Assembly: GCA_015060075.1 (NCBI GenBank)
Contig: SUZE01000001.1
Span: 62,001-126,000 of the forward strand
Length of the DNA stretch: 64,000 nucleotides
Reading direction: 5' to 3'
Source: Rikenellaceae bacterium
Lineage (GTDB): Bacteria > Bacteroidota > Bacteroidia > Bacteroidales > Rikenellaceae
The translations under genes were made by a program, and so were the position numbers. Of the stretch, positions 41,296 to 51,238 are shown in pieces. A model generated the notes under the pieces. It saw nothing but the letters and a program-made list of their open reading frames with translations, searched no databases and was not told where the DNA came from. Within the stretch, counting starts at the first letter, position 1; each line of letters begins with the position of its first letter.

Positions 41296-41328
41296 TCAGA
41301 ATCCCCAGAACCCATAGAAACCCCATTT
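41296..41328. repeat. right-flank CCCCAGAA words after four-helix-bundle gene B
   Basis: CTCAGAATCCCCAGAACCCATAGAAACCCC. Confidence 0.55.
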
Positions 41329-41365
41329 TGTTTAGGTAGAAAAATTCACTTTTTCCGCCAAATAG

Positions 41366-41396
41366 TTTGCAGTTACGAAAAAACTTTGTAACTTTA
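41366..41396 (+). promoter_or_regulatory. Bacteroidota-type promoter (TTTG-N19-TAacTTTa) upstream of EF-G paralog
   Basis: TTTG 41366-41369, TAACTTTA 41389-41396, 19-nt spacing. Confidence 0.5.
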
Positions 41397-41462
41397 TAAA
41401 ACGATTTGGCGCAGTACGCCAATTTGGAGGCAAAACAAAGAACACTTAAAACTATAAATGCT

Positions 41463-43616
41463 ATGAAAAATTACTCACCAAAAGAGATTAAGAACATCGT
41501 TCTGATTGGTGCCCCTGGCTCGGGTAAAACTACCTTGGCAGAGGCTATGGCTTACGAAGGTAAGGTTATCGACCGCCGAGGTAGTATCGAAAATAACAAT
41601 ACTTTGTCGGACAACACCGACATCGAGCACGAATACAAACGCTCGATTTATGCGACCACTCTCTTCACAGAGTTTATGGGTCGCAAACTCAATATCATAG
41701 ACTGCCCGGGTTCGGACGACTTCTGCGGAAATCTCTTCTCGGCATTTAAGGTAGGTGACGTGGGCGTGATGCTCGTGAATGCGCAGACCGGCTGGGAGGT
41801 TGGTAACGTTATTCAGGGCCGTTATGCCCGTATCTTGAACAAGCCGCTTATCGCCGTAGTGAACCAACTCGATGCAGAGAAGGCTTCGTTTGAGAGCACA
41901 TTTGAGACTATCAAGGATAAGGCTTCGGTTAAGCCGGTTATCGTTCAGTATCCTGTAAATCAGGGTGTGGGCTTCGATTCGTTCATCGATGTTTTGATGA
42001 TGAAGATGTACCGCTTCACAGACGAGAACGGAACTCGTGAGGAGTTGGATATTCCGGAGAGCGAGATGGAGAAGGCAAAGGCGTTGAATCTCGAACTTAT
42101 CGAGACTGCTGCCGAGCACGATGATGCTTTGATGGAGTTGTACTTCGAGAAGGGTACTCTTACACAAGATGATATCCGTTCGGGTTTGAAGATTGGTGTT
42201 GCGAAACGTAAGGCTATGCCTGTATTCTGCGCAAGCGGTAAGAAAGATATCGGTACAAAGCGTTTGATGGAGTTCATTATCAATGTTGCACCTGGTCCAA
42301 CCGTAGCACCTGCATTCCCTGCAACTGACGGCTCGGAGGTTATGGCTGACGAGAACGCTCCTGTGGCATTGTTCGTATTCAAGTCGCAGATGGAGGGACA
42401 TATCGGCGAAATCAACTACTTCCGTGTAGTTCGTGGTAAACTCACTGAGGGTATGGAGTTGGTGAACTCGCGTACGGGCAATAAGGAGAAGTTGTCGCAA
42501 CTCTTCGCCGTAGCAGGTAAGAACCGTATCAAGGTTACCGAGTTGTCGGCAGGCGATATCGGTTGCACCGTGAAGTTGAAGGGTACTCGCACAAACGATA
42601 CTTTGTCGGCACCTTCTGCTCCTGTAACTTTGGAGCCTATCGTATTCCCTGAGCCACGCTACCGTGCAGCTGTTAAGGCGAAGGTACAGGGTGACGAGGA
42701 GAAACTCGGTAAGTTGTTGCTCGATGCACGCTTCGAGGACCCTACAATCCTCGTTGAGTACTCGAAGGAGTTGAAGCAGACCATTATTCAGGGACAGGGT
42801 GAACACCATCTCAATATCTTGCGTAACCGCATCTTGGCAGATAACAAGGTCGATATGGAGTTCTTCGCACCGAAAATCCCTTATCGTGAAACTATTACCA
42901 AGGTTGCTCAGGCAGACTACCGTCACAAGAAGCAGTCGGGTGGTGCAGGTCAGTTTGGCGAGGTACACATGGTTATCGAGCCATACTATGAGGGCATCGA
43001 AGAGCCTACAAAGTATAAGGTAAACGGCAAGGATATCACCGTAAATATCAAGGGCAAGGAGGAGTACGACCTTGAATGGGGCGGCAAACTCCAATATTAC
43101 AGCTCGATTGTAGGTGGTGCTATCGATGCACGCTTTATGCCTGCAATTTTGAAGGGTGTAATGGAGAAGATGGACGAGGGACCGCTCACAGGCTCGTATG
43201 CTCGTGACATTCGTGTAGTTATCTACGATGGTAAGATGCACCCGGTAGATTCGAACGAAATTTCGTTTAAGCTTGCTGCTCGTAATGCGTTTAAGGAGGC
43301 GTTCCGCAATGCAGGTCCGAAGATTATGGAGCCTATCTACAATGTTGAGGTTCTCACCCCAACTGATTATATGGGTTCCGTTATGAGCGACTTGCAGAAT
43401 CGCCGTGCGATGATTATGGGTATGGAGTCTGACAAGGGCTTCGATAAGCTCAACGCACGAGTACCTCTTGCAGAACTTTATCGTTACTCTACAACATTGT
43501 CATCTTTGACCTCCGGAGCAGCGACTTACACCATGAAGTTCGACTCATACGAGCAGGTGCCAAGTGATGTACAGGATAAGTTGTTGAAGGCATACACCGA
43601 CACTGACGAAGAGTAA
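41463..43616 (+). CDS. elongation factor G paralog (EF-G2-like, altered G motifs)
   Basis: 717 aa; G1 GAPGSGKTTL, G3 DCPGSDDF, G4 NQLD; EF-G domains III-V conserved. Confidence 0.9.
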   Translation: MKNYSPKEIKNIVLIGAPGSGKTTLAEAMAYEGKVIDRRGSIENNNTLSDNTDIEHEYKRSIYATTLFTEFMGRKLNIIDCPGSDDFCGNLFSAFKVGDVGVMLVNAQTGWEVGNVIQGRYARILNKPLIAVVNQLDAEKASFESTFETIKDKASVKPVIVQYPVNQGVGFDSFIDVLMMKMYRFTDENGTREELDIPESEMEKAKALNLELIETAAEHDDALMELYFEKGTLTQDDIRSGLKIGVAKRKAMPVFCASGKKDIGTKRLMEFIINVAPGPTVAPAFPATDGSEVMADENAPVALFVFKSQMEGHIGEINYFRVVRGKLTEGMELVNSRTGNKEKLSQLFAVAGKNRIKVTELSAGDIGCTVKLKGTRTNDTLSAPSAPVTLEPIVFPEPRYRAAVKAKVQGDEEKLGKLLLDARFEDPTILVEYSKELKQTIIQGQGEHHLNILRNRILADNKVDMEFFAPKIPYRETITKVAQADYRHKKQSGGAGQFGEVHMVIEPYYEGIEEPTKYKVNGKDITVNIKGKEEYDLEWGGKLQYYSSIVGGAIDARFMPAILKGVMEKMDEGPLTGSYARDIRVVIYDGKMHPVDSNEISFKLAARNAFKEAFRNAGPKIMEPIYNVEVLTPTDYMGSVMSDLQNRRAMIMGMESDKGFDKLNARVPLAELYRYSTTLSSLTSGAATYTMKFDSYEQVPSDVQDKLLKAYTDTDEE

Positions 43617-43741
43617 AAACACATTTTAAGGGGAAATTGCTTCCTTGTCTTCAAAAAATGAGATGGTTACATACGCCTTAGTATGCGCCCATCTCATTTT
43701 TCTTTGACGGCGTTGCACTTTCCTCCTTAAAATGAGTTTTT
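43616..43741 (+). repeat. 3'-intergenic palindromic element, copy E9
   Basis: AAAACACATTTTAAGGGGAAATTGC...GTTACATACGCCTTAGTATGCGCCC...GCACTTTCCTCCTTAAAATGAG. Confidence 0.7.
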
Positions 43742-43962
43742 TGGGGTAGTGGTATGCTACGGAACTCGCTTTCTTGTTTGGCACAAAATTTCCTCGCTCA
43801 TAAACGATTTTTTTGCTTTTGGGTTGCACTTTCCTCCTTAAAATGAGTTTTTTGGGGTAGTGGTATGCTACGGAACTCGCTTTCTTGTTTGGCACAAAAT
43901 TTCCTCGCTCATAAACGATTTTTTTGCTTTTGGGTTGCACTTTCCTCCTTAAAATGAGTTTT
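43712..43962. repeat. 111-bp tandem repeat, two full copies plus a partial third
   Basis: GTTGCACTTTCCTCCTTAAAATGAG starts at 43712, 43823 and 43934; two copies near-identical. Confidence 0.95.
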
Positions 43963-44093
43963 TGTAGGGTAATTCTTCGTTTCTCTCATATCGTCTGTTT
44001 TTGAAAAGTTTTCCCACTACAAGCGAAAACCGAAAAACAAAAGTTTTCCGTTTTCCGCTTTCCGCTTTCCGTTTATTTTTCTATCTTTGTATT

Positions 44094-45197
44094 ATGATAC
44101 TTGACGAACTCGCTTTGACCTTTATACCCGAACTCGGTGTTCGAGGTGTGGCACACCTTATAGATTTGTATGGTAGTGCCGAGGTGGCGTTTGCCCAACC
44201 GGAGTACAAACTGATTTTGTGTGCCGAGTTACGCAAAGATATTGCAGAGCGTGTTGTGCGTAAAACGGGATATGCCGAGGCAGAACGAGAGTTGCGCTAT
44301 TGTGAGGAGAACGGAATTAACATCACCTCTTGTGTAGATGACAACTATCCCCACCTTTTGCGAGAGATTCCCGACAGACCACATATTGTCTATTCCGTAG
44401 GAGATATCGGTGCGCTTTCGTCACGACATATCCTCTCGGTAGTCGGTACTCGCCGTATAAGTTCGTATGGAGAGAGTGTATGTGCACATCTTATACCGGA
44501 GTTGGCGGAGATGTTTCCCGATTTGGTGGTCGTTAGCGGTTTGGCATTTGGCGTTGATGCTGCGGCACATCGTGCAGCATTGGCTGCCGGGGTTAGAACG
44601 GTTGCCGTGGTGGCAAATAAGTTGCCCGATGTAACACCTGTACAACATTGCAACCTCGCCAAAGATATTGTCGAACATGGTGGGGCGATTATTACCGAGT
44701 TGAGCTCACATACTAAGCAGAATGGAGCCTACTATATCCCTCGCAACCGCATTATAGCGGGTGTGGCAGATGGTCTGTTGGTTGTGGAGTCGCCGATAAA
44801 CGGAGGCTCGCTTTCGACTGCCAAGGCAGCAGATGCCTACTCACGCTCGATTATGGCACTGCCGGGACGTATTACCGATAGCCGTTCGGAGGGTACAAAT
44901 CATCTTATAAAGACAAATGTTGCGCAACTTGTAACTTCGGCACGAGATATTGCCGATGTCCTTGGTTGGGAGGTGGAGCCTGCCATGCCCGAGAAGATGT
45001 ACTATGCACCTCGCGAGGTAAACGATAAGGAGCAGTTGGTGCTTGCGGTGTTGGCGGATAATTCTGATGGTCTTACGATGGATAATATAGCCGACAAAAC
45101 GCAACTCCACATCTCGGAACTTAGCGCAATGTTGCTCAATATGGAGCTGTCGGGTTTGGTGCGACAACTACCCGGAAGAAGATATGTAATATGCTGA
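44094..45197 (+). CDS. dprA: DNA-processing protein DprA
   Basis: VVGTRRISSYGESVC, VSGLAFGVDAAAHRAALAAG, ALPGRITDSRSEGTNHLI. Confidence 0.92.
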   Translation: MILDELALTFIPELGVRGVAHLIDLYGSAEVAFAQPEYKLILCAELRKDIAERVVRKTGYAEAERELRYCEENGINITSCVDDNYPHLLREIPDRPHIVYSVGDIGALSSRHILSVVGTRRISSYGESVCAHLIPELAEMFPDLVVVSGLAFGVDAAAHRAALAAGVRTVAVVANKLPDVTPVQHCNLAKDIVEHGGAIITELSSHTKQNGAYYIPRNRIIAGVADGLLVVESPINGGSLSTAKAADAYSRSIMALPGRITDSRSEGTNHLIKTNVAQLVTSARDIADVLGWEVEPAMPEKMYYAPREVNDKEQLVLAVLADNSDGLTMDNIADKTQLHISELSAMLLNMELSGLVRQLPGRRYVIC

Positions 45198-45979
45198 TAG
45201 ACACCCATTCACATATCTACGATGAGGCTTTTGATGACGACCGCCGAGAGGTGGTCGAGAGGGCTCGTGCCGAGGGCATAGAGCGAATTATTTTGCCTGC
45301 AATAGATGGCGAGAGCAATGAGCGACTCTTCGATATGTGCAGGGCGTATGGCGATTATGTTGTACCTCTTATGGGCTTGCACCCTACATCAGTGAACGAT
45401 AATCCTCGTTGGCGTGAGGAGTTGGCTGAGGTAGAGCGACTGCTCGCTGCGCCACCGCAAGGCGTTGAACGATTTTATGGCGTTGGCGAGATAGGCATGG
45501 ACCTCTATTGGAGTCGTGATTGGCAGACGGAGCAGACCGAGGCTTTTAGGGCGCAGGTGGAGTTGGCTTTGAAGTATGATTTACCAATCGTGGTCCATAC
45601 ACGCAATGCGTGGGAAGAGATGGCAGAGATTGTTGAGGAGTATCGGGGCAGAGGTTTGAGAGGTGTTTTCCACGCCTTCTCGGCAGATGCAGAGATGTAT
45701 GAAAGATTGCGCCAATGTGGCGAATTTGTCTTCGGTATAGGGGGTGTTGTGACCTTCAAGAAGAGCGCCTTGGCGGAGGTTGTCAAGGCGATGCGATTGG
45801 AGGATTTGGTGGTCGAAACAGATGCGCCATATCTTACCCCTACACCGCACCGAGGTACTCGAAACGAGTCTTCGTATGTGCGCTTTGTGGCGGCAAAAAT
45901 CGCTGAATTACAAGGTGTTGATTACGAGGTTGTGGCGGAGCAGACAACGCAAAATGCAAAACGAATTTTCAGATTATAG
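45191..45979 (+). CDS. TatD-family metal-dependent hydrolase
   Basis: LIDTHSHIYDEAFDDDR, GEIGMDLYW, VETDAPYLTPTPHRG. Confidence 0.92.
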   Translation: MLIDTHSHIYDEAFDDDRREVVERARAEGIERIILPAIDGESNERLFDMCRAYGDYVVPLMGLHPTSVNDNPRWREELAEVERLLAAPPQGVERFYGVGEIGMDLYWSRDWQTEQTEAFRAQVELALKYDLPIVVHTRNAWEEMAEIVEEYRGRGLRGVFHAFSADAEMYERLRQCGEFVFGIGGVVTFKKSALAEVVKAMRLEDLVVETDAPYLTPTPHRGTRNESSYVRFVAAKIAELQGVDYEVVAEQTTQNAKRIFRL

Positions 45980-45985
45980 AGCGAT

Positions 45986-47014
45986 ATGAATAAGGCTTCG
46001 ATTTTAATTATCTACACGGGCGGTACAATCGGTATGCGCCGAAATGAGAATGGTACGCTTGTTCCGTTCGATTTTAACACCATTGAGCAGGAGTTTCCTG
46101 CGGTGCGCAATCTGAATGTCGATATCTCGGTGCATAAGATGGAGGCGATAGACTCCTCGAATGTTACCCCTGCAAGATGGAGCGAGTTAGCACATATTAT
46201 TGCCGACAACTACGGCAAATACAACGGTTTTGTGGTGTTGCACGGCACGGACACCATGTCCTATACCGCTTCGGCATTGAGTTTTATGCTCGAAAATTTG
46301 TCGAAGCCTGTAATCTTCACGGGTAGCCAGATTCCGATGGGTATTCTTCGCACCGATGGCCGTGAAAACCTTATCACAGCGATAGAGATTGCTGCTGCTA
46401 CCGATGAGAAGGGTAGGGCTATTGTGCCGGAGGTTGCGCTCTACTTCCAGAATCGTCTTTTCCGTGCAAATCGAACCTCAAAACTCTCGGCGGAGGCATT
46501 GAATGCCTTTGAGTCACGCAACCTTGCGCCACTTGCTGAGGTAGGTGTGAATATCAAGTACAATAACGCTGTAATCTACAAGTCTGCTCCATATTTCGAG
46601 CCATTGCATATCTCGGATAGGTTAGACGATAGAGTGATTATCATAAAACTGTTCCCCGGATTGTCGCAAGAGTCGTTCAAGGCGATGCTCTCGATAGAGG
46701 GAGTGCGAGGAGTGGTACTCGAAACCTATGGCACGGGTAATGCTCCTACGGCGGAGTGGTTTATTGATGCCCTTCGAGAGGCGATATCGAATGGTATTGC
46801 CGTTGTGAATATTACTCAATGTCAGGGTGGGGCAGTCGCTATGCACCTATACGAAACGGGCAGGCAGTTGCAGGATATTGGAGTTATTTCGGGCTACGAT
46901 ATGACCACCGAAGCGGCTGCGACTAAACTTATGTGGCTGTTGGGCAAGGGATTGTCAAACGAGGCCCTTGCCGATGCCATGTGCCACACTTTGCGTGGAG
47001 AGTTGTCGAACTAA
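45986..47014 (+). CDS. type I L-asparaginase
   Basis: [32 protein letters not shown]. Confidence 0.93.
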   Translation: MNKASILIIYTGGTIGMRRNENGTLVPFDFNTIEQEFPAVRNLNVDISVHKMEAIDSSNVTPARWSELAHIIADNYGKYNGFVVLHGTDTMSYTASALSFMLENLSKPVIFTGSQIPMGILRTDGRENLITAIEIAAATDEKGRAIVPEVALYFQNRLFRANRTSKLSAEALNAFESRNLAPLAEVGVNIKYNNAVIYKSAPYFEPLHISDRLDDRVIIIKLFPGLSQESFKAMLSIEGVRGVVLETYGTGNAPTAEWFIDALREAISNGIAVVNITQCQGGAVAMHLYETGRQLQDIGVISGYDMTTEAAATKLMWLLGKGLSNEALADAMCHTLRGELSN

Positions 47015-47811
47015 ATACGACCGACAAAATCGAGCAGTGCCGAGGCGCACTTTTGAGCCTCCTCGATAAAGCCCATGTGTCCCGAATTTTCGAGCCATAC
47101 CACCTCGGCTTCGGGGTGTTCGGCAACCATCTTTTCGGCAACTTCGGGTACTATATAGCCATCTTTTTTGCCGAGAATAAAGAGAATAGGTCTATTCAAG
47201 GCGTGGAGCATTTCGCTCTGCGCCTTGCGCTCTATCATACCGTTCAAAAGAGCGATTATTCCCGCATCTTCGGTGAGGTAGATGGTCTGCTGTAAATCCT
47301 CTATCTCGGTGCGGAAACGGTTGCGATTTTCAACTGCAAATCCCGCTTCGGGTGCTGTGTGTGCCAGCAACTCCTTCTTGCCGGAACGTATAAGCGATAT
47401 CTCTCGTTGTCGATTTTTTCGCTTCTCCTCGCTATCGGCATAAGGGGTGGAGTGGAGCAGAACAAGCCCCTCGGTGCGGTCGGTGTGTCGCTCGGCAAAT
47501 GCGAGCGCTACATATCCGCCCATTGAGTGTCCTACAATGGTTGCACGGTCAATACCGAGTTTATCGAGTGCAGCAGCGATGGTGTCGGCGAGGTAGTCCA
47601 TTGTGTGAATTTCGCCCTTAACCTCCGAGATGCCATGTCCAGGAATATCGAGTGTGATGATGCGCACATCTTTGTAGAGTAGGGATACGAAGTTGTCCCA
47701 TACGAGCATATTTTCGAGGTAACCATGCAGTAAAACAACAGTTTTCTCTCCTACCTCCGAGTCGCAAATATGCAGAGCCGTATCGCCTGCCATGATAAAC
47801 TTTTCAACCAT
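47011..47811 (-). CDS. alpha/beta hydrolase
   Basis: 266 aa; [33 protein letters not shown]. Confidence 0.88.
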   Translation of the reverse strand: MVEKFIMAGDTALHICDSEVGEKTVVLLHGYLENMLVWDNFVSLLYKDVRIITLDIPGHGISEVKGEIHTMDYLADTIAAALDKLGIDRATIVGHSMGGYVALAFAERHTDRTEGLVLLHSTPYADSEEKRKNRQREISLIRSGKKELLAHTAPEAGFAVENRNRFRTEIEDLQQTIYLTEDAGIIALLNGMIERKAQSEMLHALNRPILFILGKKDGYIVPEVAEKMVAEHPEAEVVWLENSGHMGFIEEAQKCASALLDFVGRI

Positions 47812-47898
47812 TTTATCTCTTTTTCGATTTTTTACTGCGTAAAATTATGGAAAATTCTTCAAATTTTACTATTTTTGGACGATTATACACTGAATAGA

Positions 47899-48834
47899 AT
47901 GAAATTTGACTATATCAAATGCCACGGCTCGGGCAATGAGTTCGTAATGGTAGATGCCGTAAAGTACAATCTTGACGGTATTGACTTTGCGGATTTTGCA
48001 CGTTTTATCTGCGACAGAGGTGGCTCTGTCGGAGCAGATGGAGTGTTGCTTTTGGTTGAGCGAGATGGCATGTTTGGTATGCGAATGTTCAACCCCGATG
48101 GCTCGGAGGCAGAGATGTGTGGCAATGGTATTCGTTGTGTTGCACGCTTGGCAGAGGAGTATACGGGAGTTGATAAGTTCGATATGTTTTCGGGTGGAAA
48201 TACCTATGCTATTACGCATGCGGAGGATATATACCTCGGCATACCGACTTATGGCGTGGATTTGAAGGTCAGACTTACAAGTAATGATTTCGGCTTTGCC
48301 AAGGGTGCCGAGAGATTTGTGTCGCAGCGTATAGAAAGACTTGATGATAATCTTCTCTGGACTGCAATAAATGTTGGTAATCCCCATATTGTGGCGGAGG
48401 TATCAGAAATAGATTATACCCACCTCACACGCCTCGGTGAGCGTGTTTTGGAGTTGCGAGAGGAGTTCCCGAAGGGGATAAATGTATCGCTCGTGAAGGT
48501 GCTGGACGAAAACCGAATATTTGTGGCGACATACGAGCGTGGTGCAGGTATTACGGCTTCGTGCGGTACTGCAATGACTTCGAGTGCTACGGCTATGGCG
48601 TTGAATGGTCGTTGCGACTATGAAGCGGTTATTGATGTGGAGAATAGGGGCGGTGCTGTGCGTTGTGTCTGCCACAAAGAGGGCGGTCTGCACACGCAAC
48701 TTATCGGAAATGCCTCCTATATTTCGTATGGTGAAGTTGTCGCTGCAGATGGTAAATTTACCTATACGGAGAGGGGTGAATTTGACGATGAGATAGCACT
48801 GTATAACGACTTTTTAGAGTTGAAAGCGGAGTAA
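47899..48834 (+). CDS. dapF: diaminopimelate epimerase
   Basis: KCHGSGNEFVMVDA, MCGNGIRCVARLA, ERGAGITASCGTAMTSSA. Confidence 0.93.
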   Translation: MKFDYIKCHGSGNEFVMVDAVKYNLDGIDFADFARFICDRGGSVGADGVLLLVERDGMFGMRMFNPDGSEAEMCGNGIRCVARLAEEYTGVDKFDMFSGGNTYAITHAEDIYLGIPTYGVDLKVRLTSNDFGFAKGAERFVSQRIERLDDNLLWTAINVGNPHIVAEVSEIDYTHLTRLGERVLELREEFPKGINVSLVKVLDENRIFVATYERGAGITASCGTAMTSSATAMALNGRCDYEAVIDVENRGGAVRCVCHKEGGLHTQLIGNASYISYGEVVAADGKFTYTERGEFDDEIALYNDFLELKAE

Positions 48835-48839
48835 CGGAT

Positions 48840-51221
48840 ATGAAGAGATTGGTCTATGTTGTATGTTGCTTGCTGGTGGGGTTGTTGTTCTCTGCCTGCA
48901 ATGTTACACGCCATATACCGTCAGATACCTATCTGTTGCAACGAATAAAGATAGAGGAGGATAAGGAGGCACCTCGTTCGGAGCGTGTCAAGAGCGATGA
49001 GGTTACAAAATATCTGCGTCAGAAACCGAATAAACACTTTCTTGGCACCGACTTCTACGCATGGATATACTTGATGGCAAATCCCGAAAAGGATAATTGG
49101 TGGAACAACCTCAAACGAAGAATGGGCGAGGAACCGGTCTTGTTCAATATGCGTGATACGGAGCGCTCGGCATCAAATCTGAAACTCTATCTCGAATCGA
49201 GAGGTTACTACTCCTCGAAGGTCGATTTCAAGGTCGATACCACCTATCGCCGTAAGCGAGCCAAGGTGTCATACTCTCTGCATCAGGGTAAACCGTATCA
49301 TATAAGCACCATATCGTACGATTTCCGTGACCGCTTTTTGGAACCAATATTGTTGCCAGATACTGTCAATACACTGCTCCATAAGGGCGATATATTCGAT
49401 ATCTCGGTTTTGGAGGCGGAGCGTGAGCGTATAGCCATCTATTTGAAGGATAGAGGATACTACAACTTCTCGGTAAATAATGTGGAGTATATCGCCGACA
49501 CGCTTGGCGGAGATAATAAGGTCGGGGTTAAGGTTATTATCAAGCAAAATCTTACAGGTTATAATGCCAGAGGTGAGGCGATGTACGACAACAATGTGGT
49601 CTATCGCCTGCGCAATATCAACATTATTCCACGATACAACGCTGTGATGGCAAAGAGTCAGGATAACTATTTCGACCGCTTTGACTCGGTAGAGTATCGA
49701 GGTTTGAATGTGATGTTCAGAGGTAAACACCCGAATGTCCGCCCGAAGGTGTTGCGAGGGGCTGTACCTCTTTATCCGAACTATCTCTACAACTATTCGC
49801 AGGTTAGTCGTACCTACTCTAATCTGATGGCAATGGGATATTTCAAGAGTGCGAGAATCAACTTTACGGAGGTTAAGGATACTGTTAAGCAAAATCTTAT
49901 AACCTTGGTGGGTGTCGATGGAGGTACGAATACTTCGCCGATAAACTATACCCGTGAGGGCTATCTCGATTGTGATATCTATTGCACTCCGGCATTGCAA
50001 CAGAGCATAAAGGCGGAGTTGGAGGCTTCGACAACATCGAGTTTCTACGGCTTGAAGGCAGTACTTGGTTATCAAAACCGCAATATATTCAGGGGTGTCG
50101 AGATGTTGGAGATAACAGGTACGGCAGGTTACGAGTATATGAAGGCTCCGAAGTCAAAGAAGCGTCACGCCATGGAGTTTGGTGTGGCTGCAAGCCTATC
50201 GTTCCCTCGATTCCTACTCGCAAAATATGCCGTGAAGAACAATGTTATTGCACCTAAAACCAAGTTTGAAATATCTTACAACTATCAAGATAGACCATAC
50301 TATCAGCGAGGTTTGTCGAGCGTGTCGTGGATATATTCATGGCGTAACAGAACAAACTCTTCGTTTGTAATTCGTCCGATAGGTATCAACTTGGTAGACG
50401 TGTCGTATATCAACCAAAACTACTTCAATTCGCTGCAAAACCAATACCTGAAACACAGTTTCGAGTCGCAATTGATAGTGGCAATCTCGGGTTCGTATGT
50501 ACTGAATAAGCAGTATAAGAGCGCACCAAATAATCATACTACCGTGCGTGCGAACTGTGAATTATCAGGAAACTTACTCAATGGAATAGAACATCTGTTA
50601 TCGAAACCTGCGGCAGGTAAGGATTATTACGAAGTTCTCGGTATTCGCTATTCGCAATATGCTCGTGCCGATGTTAATGCCAGCCATAAGGTTATGTTTG
50701 GTAAGGTTACGGCGTTGGCTGCTCGTCTATATGCGGGTGTTGCTTATGCCTACGGTAACTCCGAGGCGGTGCCGTTTGACCGTCTGTTCTATGCCGGAGG
50801 TAGTAACAGTATGCGAGGTTGGGCTCCGAGGACTCTTGGTCCGGGTGCCTCGCCTGCACCTACAAATGTGGTCTATCCTACGCAGTTGGGTGATATGAAA
50901 TTGGAGGCAAATGTCGAGTTCCGTTTCCCTATTTGGGGTATGTTCCATGGCGCAACATTCCTCGATTTGGGTAATATATGGTATATCGGTCGTGATGGTG
51001 TAAGTTATCCGGAGGGCTCGGTATTCCATTTCAACAGCTTTTACAAGCAGTTGGCGTTCAATACAGGTATTGGTCTGCGCCTCGATATCAAGTTTGCAAT
51101 TCTGCGTCTTGATTGGGGTATTCAGTTGCATAATCCGAATAATCCTGTGGGACAACGATGGATACATAACTTTAAGTGGCGTAATACTTCGTTGAACTTT
51201 GGAGTTGGTTACCCATTCTAA
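48840..51221 (+). CDS. BamA/TamA-family outer membrane lipoprotein
   Basis: 793 aa; lipobox LLFSAC, POTRA-like N-terminus, C-terminal surface-antigen barrel (RLFYAGGSNSMRGWAPRTLGPG). Confidence 0.85.
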   Translation: MKRLVYVVCCLLVGLLFSACNVTRHIPSDTYLLQRIKIEEDKEAPRSERVKSDEVTKYLRQKPNKHFLGTDFYAWIYLMANPEKDNWWNNLKRRMGEEPVLFNMRDTERSASNLKLYLESRGYYSSKVDFKVDTTYRRKRAKVSYSLHQGKPYHISTISYDFRDRFLEPILLPDTVNTLLHKGDIFDISVLEAERERIAIYLKDRGYYNFSVNNVEYIADTLGGDNKVGVKVIIKQNLTGYNARGEAMYDNNVVYRLRNINIIPRYNAVMAKSQDNYFDRFDSVEYRGLNVMFRGKHPNVRPKVLRGAVPLYPNYLYNYSQVSRTYSNLMAMGYFKSARINFTEVKDTVKQNLITLVGVDGGTNTSPINYTREGYLDCDIYCTPALQQSIKAELEASTTSSFYGLKAVLGYQNRNIFRGVEMLEITGTAGYEYMKAPKSKKRHAMEFGVAASLSFPRFLLAKYAVKNNVIAPKTKFEISYNYQDRPYYQRGLSSVSWIYSWRNRTNSSFVIRPIGINLVDVSYINQNYFNSLQNQYLKHSFESQLIVAISGSYVLNKQYKSAPNNHTTVRANCELSGNLLNGIEHLLSKPAAGKDYYEVLGIRYSQYARADVNASHKVMFGKVTALAARLYAGVAYAYGNSEAVPFDRLFYAGGSNSMRGWAPRTLGPGASPAPTNVVYPTQLGDMKLEANVEFRFPIWGMFHGATFLDLGNIWYIGRDGVSYPEGSVFHFNSFYKQLAFNTGIGLRLDIKFAILRLDWGIQLHNPNNPVGQRWIHNFKWRNTSLNFGVGYPF

Positions 51222-51238
51222 AAATGTGAAGAGAGAAG

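Noticed and set aside
41475-43241. 588-aa minus-strand ORF
   Set aside because: Lies wholly antisense to the well-supported EF-G paralog; no recognisable domain; shadow ORF.
43626-43940. 104-aa minus-strand ORF with internal duplication (KKIVYERGNFVPNKKASSVAYHYPKKLILRRKVQ x2)
   Set aside because: A by-product of the 111-bp tandem DNA repeat, not a gene.
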